A stretch of DNA of 32,218 nucleotides, taken from contig PLTD01000048.1 of assembly GCA_003165335.1 (NCBI GenBank), positions 1-32,218 on the forward strand, written 5' to 3'. The number at the start of each line of letters is the position of its first letter. Position 1 is the first letter of the stretch. Source of the DNA: Rhodospirillales bacterium. GTDB lineage: Bacteria > Pseudomonadota > Alphaproteobacteria > BOG-932 > Roseiterribacteraceae. The translations under genes and the position numbers were made by a program. Below the pieces are notes generated by a model, which was not told the DNA's origin, did no database searches, and worked only from the letters and a program-made list of their open reading frames with translations. This document shows positions 26,059 through 32,218 of the stretch, piece after piece.

Positions 26059-27027
26059 ATGACCCAAGTAGCGGTGAGCGCATCTCACGGCCAAAGAGGC
26101 GGCGCCCATCCGGGGCGCGTCGGCAACATCCTCTTCGGAGGATCCGCCTGGATTTTCGCGATCCTGGTTTTGGTTTTGCTAGCAGGAGTCACCGTCTCGC
26201 TGGTAATCGCCGCAGCGCCCGCCTTTCGCGAGTTTGGTTTTTCATTCATCTGGACCGAGGCCTGGAACCCCGTAAAGGATCGGTTTGGCGCGTTGCCAAC
26301 CCTTTATGGCACGGTGATCACCGGGTTTATCGCCATGATTATCGGCGTCCCGGTCAGTCTCGGGATTGCGATCTTCCTGACTGAGCTGTGCCCAAACTAT
26401 CTCAAGCGCCCGATATCGACGGCGGTCGAATTGCTCGCAGCGGTTCCCAGCATCATTTACGGCATGTGGGGTCTGTTCGTCCTGGCCCCGCTGATGCAGA
26501 AATATATCGAACCCGCGATTATCGGTACGCTCGGAAATATTCCCTTAGTCGGCGTTTTCTTCCAAGGTCCGCCCTATGGCATAGGTCTATTTACGGCCGG
26601 AATCATTCTGTCCGCGATGGTGCTGCCTTATATGGTTTCCATAATGCGCGACGTATTCGAAACCGTGCCACCGCAGTTTCGTGAATCAGCCTACGGCTTA
26701 GGCGCGACAACCTGGGAAGTCGTTCGTAGCGTCGTTCTACCTTATAGTAGAGTTGGCGTTATAGGCGCTTTCATGCTGGCGCTCGGTCGCGCACTCGGGG
26801 AAACGATGGCAGTCACCTTTGTGGTCGGTAACTCCTACCATATATCGACATCACTCCTGGCGCCCGGCAGTACAATAGCGTCGTCATTAGCCAACGAATT
26901 CGCGGAAGCCGACGGATTGCAGTTGTCCTCTCTTATGGCGTTAGGGTTTCTCCTCTTCGTCTTAACCTTTTCGGTAATTGGCATCGCCCGTTTGATGCTG
27001 ATGCGACTACAAAAACGATACGGCTAA
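26059..27027 (+). CDS. pstC: Phosphate ABC transporter permease PstC
   Basis: This 322-residue inner-membrane permease pairs with PstA. About six hydrophobic segments are seen, beginning at residues 33-55. The cytoplasmic EAA loop that contacts PstB is near ESAYGLGATTWEVVRSVVLP, followed by the conserved GALGRALGETMAVTFVVGN-like block (here ALGRALGETMAVTF). It has the usual longer soluble N-terminus (about 30 residues). It starts 80 nt after pstS and ends 3 nt before pstA. Confidence 0.97.
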   Translation: MTQVAVSASHGQRGGAHPGRVGNILFGGSAWIFAILVLVLLAGVTVSLVIAAAPAFREFGFSFIWTEAWNPVKDRFGALPTLYGTVITGFIAMIIGVPVSLGIAIFLTELCPNYLKRPISTAVELLAAVPSIIYGMWGLFVLAPLMQKYIEPAIIGTLGNIPLVGVFFQGPPYGIGLFTAGIILSAMVLPYMVSIMRDVFETVPPQFRESAYGLGATTWEVVRSVVLPYSRVGVIGAFMLALGRALGETMAVTFVVGNSYHISTSLLAPGSTIASSLANEFAEADGLQLSSLMALGFLLFVLTFSVIGIARLMLMRLQKRYG

Positions 27028-27030
27028 GCC

Positions 27031-27906
27031 ATGGTGACGCTCGCTAAGACTCCGAGAGTGGCCTCCACCAATGCCGTTGTCCGGCGACGAGTTCGCGCGA
27101 ACCGGATTATATCGGGCTTATCGATCGCCGCGACCGGCGCCGGACTTTTCCTGCTGGCATGGATCTTAGGCTATCTGCTTTTCAAGGGCTTCACGACCCT
27201 GTCCCTGCAGCTATTCACAATGGACACTCCTCCGCCTGGCAGCAACGGCGGGCTGGCAAATGCCATAATCGGCAGCCTTTTGATCACCGGCGTCGGGATC
27301 CTGCTGGCCACGCCGATCGGCATTTTGGCTGGCACTTTCTTGATCGAATATGGCCGCGGCACCAAATTGGCCGAAGTTATCCGGTTCGTGAACGACATGC
27401 TGGTCAGTGCACCATCGATCATCATCGGCCTGTTCGTGTATCAAATTGCGGTCGCACCGGTTCATCATTTCTCGGCTTGGGCCGGCGCCATCGCGCTCGC
27501 CATCATCGCACTGCCGATCATCGTGCGTACGACTCAGGATATGCTGCAACTCGTCCCCGACGCGTTGCGCGAAGCCGCTTTTGCGCTGGGGGCGCCGAAA
27601 TGGCGCGTGATTGTGGTCGTCAGCTATCGTGCTGCGTTCCAGGGTATGCTGACCGGCGTGTTGCTTGCCGTGGCTCGGATTAGCGGCGAAACGGCTCCAC
27701 TCTTGTTTACCGCCTTGTCCAACCCCAGTTGGACAACCAGCATGTCATCCCCCATGGCAACTTTGCCCGTCGTGATATATAAGTTTGCTGGCGCGCCCTA
27801 TCAGGATTGGCAAAATCTGGCCTGGGCGGGAGCTTTGTTGATTACGTTCTCTGTATTGATTTTGAATGTCGTCGCCCGCAGTTTTGCTCCACGCACCAGG
27901 AATTGA
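27031..27906 (+). CDS. pstA: Phosphate ABC transporter permease PstA
   Basis: This 291-residue permease forms the membrane channel with PstC. It has about six transmembrane stretches, the EAA-type loop [19 protein letters not shown], and the conserved [17 protein letters not shown] block of PstA proteins. The ATG at 27031 comes right after the pstC stop. It ends 4 nt before pstB, consistent with one operon. Confidence 0.97.
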   Translation: MVTLAKTPRVASTNAVVRRRVRANRIISGLSIAATGAGLFLLAWILGYLLFKGFTTLSLQLFTMDTPPPGSNGGLANAIIGSLLITGVGILLATPIGILAGTFLIEYGRGTKLAEVIRFVNDMLVSAPSIIIGLFVYQIAVAPVHHFSAWAGAIALAIIALPIIVRTTQDMLQLVPDALREAAFALGAPKWRVIVVVSYRAAFQGMLTGVLLAVARISGETAPLLFTALSNPSWTTSMSSPMATLPVVIYKFAGAPYQDWQNLAWAGALLITFSVLILNVVARSFAPRTRN

Positions 27907-27910
27907 ACGC

Positions 27911-28741
27911 ATGAGCGAACCTCATTTAAGTCTGCAAACAATCGCTCCCGGAGCAAGTTCCGGGCCACTCGCCGACCCCAGCTTCAACCCCAAGATTTCA
28001 GTTAAGGGACTGGATTTCTACTACCAGACCGGTCACCGCGCTTTGAAGGACATCAACCTGTCGGTCGCCGACAAGCTGGTGACCGCTTTTATCGGCCCCT
28101 CGGGTTGCGGCAAGTCGACCTTATTGCGCGTGCTCAACCGGATTTACGATCTGTATCCTGGACAGCGCGCGACCGGTGAGGTGTTGGTCGATGGCGAAAA
28201 TATTCTCGCACCAAATTACGATTTGACTCGGCTTCGCGCTAAGGTCGGCATGGTCTTCCAAAAACCCACGCCATTCCCGCTGACGATCTGGGATAATATC
28301 GCTTTCGGCATCAACCTTTATGAAAAGCTTTCTAAACCCGACCTCGAGGCCCGTATCGAATGGGCTCTACGCAAGGCTGCCATTTGGGAAGAGGTAAAGG
28401 ATAAGCTGAAGCGAAACGGCGCCAGCTTATCAGGCGGTCAGCAACAGCGCCTGTGTATCGCACGAGCCATCGCGGTCAAACCTGAAGTCATCCTAATGGA
28501 CGAGCCATGTTCTGCGCTCGATCCGATTTCAACCGCCCGTGTGGAAGAATTAATTCTTGAACTCGCAGACGACTACAGCATCGTCCTGGTGACCCATAAT
28601 ATGCAGCAAGCCGTTCGCACGGCGGATTTCACAACCTTCATGTATCTTGGCGAGATAGTCGAGTTCGGCCAGACAGAGCAGATTTTTTCCAATCCCACCC
28701 AGCAGCGCACGCAAGACTATGTCACCGGCCGCTTCGGCTAA
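27911..28741 (+). CDS. pstB: Phosphate ABC transporter ATP-binding protein PstB
   Basis: This 276-residue ATPase powers the Pst importer at the inner membrane. Walker A is GPSGCGKST at 62-70, the Q-loop glutamine is in [12 protein letters not shown] near 117, the ABC signature is LSGGQ at 173-177, Walker B is ILMDEP at 194-199, and the switch histidine is in LVTHNM. The C-terminal [10 protein letters not shown] is typical of PstB. The ATG at 27911 was chosen; an in-frame start at 27866 would lie inside pstA. No phoU follows: the next gene is on the opposite strand. Confidence 0.97.
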   Translation: MSEPHLSLQTIAPGASSGPLADPSFNPKISVKGLDFYYQTGHRALKDINLSVADKLVTAFIGPSGCGKSTLLRVLNRIYDLYPGQRATGEVLVDGENILAPNYDLTRLRAKVGMVFQKPTPFPLTIWDNIAFGINLYEKLSKPDLEARIEWALRKAAIWEEVKDKLKRNGASLSGGQQQRLCIARAIAVKPEVILMDEPCSALDPISTARVEELILELADDYSIVLVTHNMQQAVRTADFTTFMYLGEIVEFGQTEQIFSNPTQQRTQDYVTGRFG

Positions 28742-28768
28742 TCAGCTACAGTGACAGTGGTGTGGGGG

Positions 28769-29344
28769 CTATTGCTCGACGCCATTTAGGTAGGCACCTA
28801 TTTCTTTGATAATCGCCGGCACCGGCTTTGCGGCATCAACCGCGATATAGCGCTCGTCGGCTGACGGTTCCTCCAAGACCTCAAATTGTGTCGACAAGAG
28901 AGACGCGGGCATGAAATGCCCAATGCGGCCTTCCAAATGCGCCGAGACTGTCTTCAAAGTACCCTGTAAATATACAAAAAGCACCTCCGGACGCCCCCTC
29001 GCCAAAATTGCACGATAACTATGCTTTAGAGCCGAGCAGGTAACAATACCGGTTTCTCCGTTGTGTAAGCGCGCATCGATCCAGGCTGCTATGCTGTCCA
29101 GCCAAGGAATCCGGTCGTTATCATTCAGGGGGTACCCCGAACGCATTTTTGCGATATTGGCTGGAGGATGGAAATCATCACCTTCGGCAAAAACCCATCC
29201 CAGTTTCTTTGCCAGGGTCACGGCAACCGTACTCTTGCCGCAGCCTGAGACACCCATGACGACTAGAATTCTAGGCGAATGCGAATTCAAATTGCAGGCC
29301 GAGGTAAAGAGTGGGTCACCCCGGTACCAGCCTGTGCACCCCAT
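28769..29344 (-). CDS. gntK: Gluconokinase
   Basis: This small P-loop kinase phosphorylates gluconate to 6-phosphogluconate with ATP. It shows VMGVSGCGKSTVAVTLAKKLG (Walker A), FAEGDDFHPPANIAKMRSG, PLNDNDRIPWL, VTCSALKHSYRAILR-like and VYLQGT, all hallmarks of the GntK/IdnK family. The start is uncertain. ATG 29344 (191 aa) overlaps rpiA by 29 nt, and ATG 29350 is similar. TTG 29290 gives 173 aa and puts Walker A where E. coli GntK has it, but has no ribosome binding site. Coupling to rpiA is likely. It links gluconate to the pentose-phosphate pathway. Confidence 0.92.
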   Translation of the reverse strand: MGCTGWYRGDPLFTSACNLNSHSPRILVVMGVSGCGKSTVAVTLAKKLGWVFAEGDDFHPPANIAKMRSGYPLNDNDRIPWLDSIAAWIDARLHNGETGIVTCSALKHSYRAILARGRPEVLFVYLQGTLKTVSAHLEGRIGHFMPASLLSTQFEVLEEPSADERYIAVDAAKPVPAIIKEIGAYLNGVEQ

Positions 29345-30011
29345 CCACATCCGCAACGAACGCCTCTGAAGCGATACCAACGAACAAACCACTTTCGACT
29401 ACGCCAACAATCGTCGCCAGGTCACGTTCGAGGGTCCCGGCATCCAAAATGAGATCGAAGTCGCAGTCCACGATATAGTGCCCACCATCAGTAACATACG
29501 GACCGCCATCGGCACCGATGCGAAGCGTTACCTTCCCGGCGCGATCACGCAATTTGTTAACCGTGACTTCCCAGCCGAAAGGAACGATCTCCACCGGCAA
29601 TGGAAAGCCGCCACCCAGTCGATCGACTAGTTTTGAGGCGTCGCTGATCACGACCATGCGGTCGCTGGCCGCCGCGACGATCTTTTCGCGCAACAAAGCC
29701 CCGCCGCCGCCCTTGATAAGATCGAGCCTACCGCGCGCGATCTCGTCAGCACCGTCGATCGTGATGTCGATCCTTTGCTGTTCGGAAAACCCAACGACGG
29801 TAATCCCTTCGGCTTCGGCCTGGATGCGCGTGGCTTCGGAAGTGGGAATGGCAATGATGTCCAACCCCTGCCGCACCCTCTCGCCGATGATCGAAACCAG
29901 GAACTTGGCGGTCGAACCTGTTCCAAGTCCGACCACCATTCCGTCAACGACAAGATCCGATGCGGCCTGTGCGGCAGCCCTTTTCAGCTCTTGTATAGTC
30001 GCGCCGCTCAT
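29316..30011 (-). CDS. rpiA: Ribose-5-phosphate isomerase A
   Basis: This 231-residue enzyme interconverts ribose 5-phosphate and ribulose 5-phosphate in the pentose-phosphate pathway. Conserved stretches are VVGLGTGSTAKFLV, IPTSEATRIQAE, DITIDGADEI, IKGGGGALLREKIVA and the catalytic-region VDRLGGGFPLPVEIVPFGW. The ATG at 30011 is preferred over the upstream in-frame TTG at 30029. Its 3' end overlaps the most likely gntK starts, so the two are probably one unit. Confidence 0.96.
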   Translation of the reverse strand: MSGATIQELKRAAAQAASDLVVDGMVVGLGTGSTAKFLVSIIGERVRQGLDIIAIPTSEATRIQAEAEGITVVGFSEQQRIDITIDGADEIARGRLDLIKGGGGALLREKIVAAASDRMVVISDASKLVDRLGGGFPLPVEIVPFGWEVTVNKLRDRAGKVTLRIGADGGPYVTDGGHYIVDCDFDLILDAGTLERDLATIVGVVESGLFVGIASEAFVADVDGVHRLVPG

Positions 30012-30132
30012 CCCTGTTGGCCTGCCCAAATTTAATGATCAAGGATTAATGTTAGTGTAAGGGGACTTCTGACGCCACAGTTTGTGTGGCCCGCACCTCC
30101 CCAACGGCAGGAGCAGCAGTCTATGGCGCGGT

Positions 30133-30151
30133 GCTTCGTCCCGGGCGAAGC
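30133..30151 (-). terminator. Hairpin downstream of pgi, no T-run
   Basis: GCTTCG (30133-30138) and CGAAGC (30146-30151) pair around a 7-base loop, 22 bases beyond the pgi stop on the minus strand. There is no T-run, so it may be a weak or Rho-assisted terminator or a 3' stabiliser. The remaining part of 30030-30172 upstream of rpiA shows no gene and should hold the rpiA promoter. Confidence 0.35.
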
Positions 30152-30172
30152 AATAGAACTAATGGATCAAGA

Positions 30173-31825
30173 TCAGCTCACTGGACACTCAAGCGGTGCT
30201 CCTTTGAGCTTGCGATAGAGGCGGATCAGGGCGTTGGTCGAACTGTCATGCTCAAGCTTAGGCTCGTCGGCACCCTCAAGTTGTGGCACGATCCGCTGGG
30301 CCAAAACCTTGCCGAGTTCGACGCCCCATTGATCGAATGAGTCGATTTGCCAAATCACGCCTTGAGTGAAGACATTATGTTCATAGAGGGCGACCAGTTT
30401 GCCAAGGGCAGCTGGCGTCAGCCTGTCCATCAAGATCGTGTTTGATGGGCGGTTGCCTTCGAAAAGACGGTGCGGCACCAGCCAGTCCGCCGTGCCTTCC
30501 GCCTTGACCTCCGCTTCCGTCTTGCCGAAGGCGAGTGCTTCGGCCTGGGCAAAGACATTGGCCATCAATATGTCGTGATGCCGGCCCAGCGGGTTCAGCG
30601 TCTGGGCGAAACCGATGAAATCGCAAGGGATCAGTCGCGTTCCCTGATGTATCAACTGATAGAAAGAATGCTGGCCGTTGGTTCCCGGCTCGCCCCAATA
30701 GATCGGGCCGGTATCGGTATCCACCTGGGTGCCATCGACCTTCACGTGCTTGCCATTGCTCTCCATGGTCAACTGCTGAAGATAGGCGGGAAAGCGCTTC
30801 AGATATTGCTCATAGGGCAGGATCGCAACGGTTTGCGCATCAAAGAAGTCATTGTACCAGACCGCCAGCAGCCCCATCAGCACCGGCAGGTTGCGCTCGA
30901 ACGGCGTGGTGCGGAAATGCTCATCCATTTCGTGGAAACCGGCGAGCATGGCACGGAAATTATCCGGTCCAACCGCTATCATGGACGACAAGCCGATGGC
31001 GGAATCCATCGAATATCGGCCACCGACCCAATCCCAGAAGCCAAACATATTGGCGGTATCGATGCCGAACTTGGTTACTTCCTTGGCATTGGTCGAGACC
31101 GCGACGAAATGTTTGGCGATGGCGCTATCGTCTCTCAGCCGGGCCAACAGCCAGTCCCGAGCCGTATGGGCGTTGGTCATGGTTTCCAGCGTGGTGAAAG
31201 TCTTGGAGGAAATGATGAACATCGTCTCCTCGGCATCTAGATCGATGACTGCCTCAGCGAAGTCGGTTCCGTCGACATTGGAGACGAAGCGGAAAACCAA
31301 ATCGCGGGCGCTATACTGGCGCAGCGCTTCGTAGGCCATGACGGGCCCCAAATCCGAGCCCCCGATACCGACATTGACGATATTGCGGATCCGCTTGCCC
31401 GTATGGCCCTTCCAGGCGCCACTACGCACGCGGTTCGCGAAGTCCGACATCTTATTCAGAACAGCATGAACCTCGGGCACGACATTTTGCCCGTCGACGA
31501 CGATAGTCGCGCCTTTGGGTGCACGCAGTGCGACATGGAGAACGGCCCGGTTCTCGGAAATATTAATTTTCTCGCCGGCGAACATCGCGTCGATGTGCGC
31601 TTTTAACCCCGACTGCTCCGCAACCTGGATCAGCAGCTTCAACGTCTCATCGGTAATTCGATTCTTCGAATAATCGAGATAGATGCCGACATCCTCCACC
31701 ACGAGGCGCTCTCCTCGCTTTGGGTCCTCGGCGAAAAGCTGGCGCAGGTGAGTATTTTCGATCTTCTTGTGGTGAGCGCCGAGAGCGACCCATGCGGGCA
31801 GATTGCGAAGCGGTGTATCGGTCAT
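30173..31825 (-). CDS. pgi: Glucose-6-phosphate isomerase
   Basis: This 550-residue cytoplasmic enzyme interconverts glucose 6-phosphate and fructose 6-phosphate. Both family signatures are visible: [19 protein letters not shown] with [14 protein letters not shown] for sugar-phosphate binding, the catalytic-site region [19 protein letters not shown], and the C-terminal [16 protein letters not shown]. The length is standard. It is 71 nt downstream of tal on the same strand, across a strong hairpin. Confidence 0.98.
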   Translation of the reverse strand: MTDTPLRNLPAWVALGAHHKKIENTHLRQLFAEDPKRGERLVVEDVGIYLDYSKNRITDETLKLLIQVAEQSGLKAHIDAMFAGEKINISENRAVLHVALRAPKGATIVVDGQNVVPEVHAVLNKMSDFANRVRSGAWKGHTGKRIRNIVNVGIGGSDLGPVMAYEALRQYSARDLVFRFVSNVDGTDFAEAVIDLDAEETMFIISSKTFTTLETMTNAHTARDWLLARLRDDSAIAKHFVAVSTNAKEVTKFGIDTANMFGFWDWVGGRYSMDSAIGLSSMIAVGPDNFRAMLAGFHEMDEHFRTTPFERNLPVLMGLLAVWYNDFFDAQTVAILPYEQYLKRFPAYLQQLTMESNGKHVKVDGTQVDTDTGPIYWGEPGTNGQHSFYQLIHQGTRLIPCDFIGFAQTLNPLGRHHDILMANVFAQAEALAFGKTEAEVKAEGTADWLVPHRLFEGNRPSNTILMDRLTPAALGKLVALYEHNVFTQGVIWQIDSFDQWGVELGKVLAQRIVPQLEGADEPKLEHDSSTNALIRLYRKLKGAPLECPVS

Positions 31826-31849
31826 CCGAAGGCCTCTTGGATAAGGGAG

Positions 31850-31884
31850 TCGCGCGCCCCCGCGATCCCCGCGGGGGCGCGCGA
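31850..31884 (-). promoter_or_regulatory. Perfect 15-bp hairpin between tal and pgi
   Basis: The arms 31850-31864 and 31870-31884 are exact reverse complements, almost all G and C, around a 5-base loop. It lies 12 bases after the tal stop and 24 bases before the pgi ATG. There is no T-run, so it is not a classic terminator. It could protect the tal mRNA 3' end or set the tal:pgi ratio. Confidence 0.75.
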
Positions 31885-31896
31885 AGGATTGGGCGG

Positions 31897-32218
31897 TCAG
31901 GCAGCCGCCTTGGCTGCGGCTGTCTTAGCGTCGATCCCGGCCATCAATTCATGCCAAGACGCGACGAAGGATTCCGCACCGTCGTCCTGCAGTTTTGTCG
32001 CCAGGGCGTCGATGTCGATACCAGCTTTGCTGAAGGCGGCCAGCATCTGCTCACCCTCGACCCCGTCGGTCGGCATGACGTTCCCGACCTCACCGTGATC
32101 GCCGAAGGCATTCAGCGTATTCTCTGGCATTGTATTGACCGTAAAGGGCGAGGCAAGCGCCTTAATATACAAAATGTCCGGGGCTTTGGGGTCCTTGGTG
32201 CCGGTGCTGGCCCAGAGC
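31897..32218 (-). CDS. tal: Transaldolase, 3' part (gene runs off the window)
   Basis: The open frame enters from the right edge and ends at 31897, giving about 106 residues of the C-terminus. [20 protein letters not shown] and [11 protein letters not shown] are the typical end of bacterial transaldolases of the tal type that precede or are fused to pgi. It transfers dihydroxyacetone units in the non-oxidative pentose-phosphate pathway. The tail ends in an alanine/lysine-rich helix. The in-frame ATG at 32172 is internal, not a start. Partial by position only; no defect is seen. Confidence 0.95.
   Translation of the reverse strand, partial: LWASTGTKDPKAPDILYIKALASPFTVNTMPENTLNAFGDHGEVGNVMPTDGVEGEQMLAAFSKAGIDIDALATKLQDDGAESFVASWHELMAGIDAKTAAAKAAA

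Overview
The window is GC-rich, densely coded bacterial chromosome. Its protein sequences look alphaproteobacterial: an FNR paired with an adrenodoxin-type ferredoxin, fused IcmF, a DUF2076 protein, and a tal/pgi/gntK/rpiA sugar-phosphate block. The orphan exosortase would suit a sphingomonad-like or related lineage, but the genus cannot be fixed from sequence alone. No rRNA, tRNA, CRISPR array or intact insertion sequence was found.

Layout. 0.2-4.4 kb: translation genes rpmI-rplT, a strong terminator, then pheS-pheT. 4.4-6.7 kb: a small unknown protein, an SDR oxidoreductase, and a radical SAM protein whose SPASM-like cysteines lie before the radical SAM core. 6.8-7.6 kb: a decayed patch with an ArsR regulator under a 28-bp perfect palindrome, a frameshifted and truncated SRPBCC gene, and the 3' end of a histidine-kinase receiver domain joined to it. 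7.6-11.0 kb (minus strand): a secreted protein with a carboxypeptidase-like domain, one c-heme motif and a probable beta-propeller, and a DUF2076 protein, separated by a REP-like element. 11.2-15.5 kb (plus): six tightly packed genes (type-2 3-hydroxyacyl-CoA dehydrogenase, ferredoxin-NADP reductase, 2Fe-2S ferredoxin, exosortase-like protease, unknown membrane-anchored protein, BtuF-like cobalamin-binding protein). 15.5-21.4 kb (minus): acyl-CoA dehydrogenase, icmF, and a QueG-like 4Fe-4S protein. 21.6-23.3 kb (plus): a divergent TetR regulator and 3-hydroxyisobutyryl-CoA hydrolase. 23.5-28.7 kb (plus): a cyclopropane-fatty-acid synthase and pstSCAB, separated by an AT-rich segment with inverted repeats. 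28.8-32.2 kb (minus): gntK, rpiA, pgi and the 3' end of tal.

How the genes fit together. The icmF/ACAD/TetR/HIBCH block looks like a regulated branched-chain (isobutyryl-CoA) acyl-CoA module. It converges on an operon holding a BtuF-like protein plus an NADPH-FNR-ferredoxin pair, and the icmF operon ends in a corrinoid-reductase-like iron-sulfur protein. I infer, without proof, that these form a cobalamin handling or reactivation set for IcmF. The pst genes form the high-affinity phosphate transporter, without phoU or phoB in view. The last block covers the pentose-phosphate pathway, gluconate phosphorylation and upper glycolysis.
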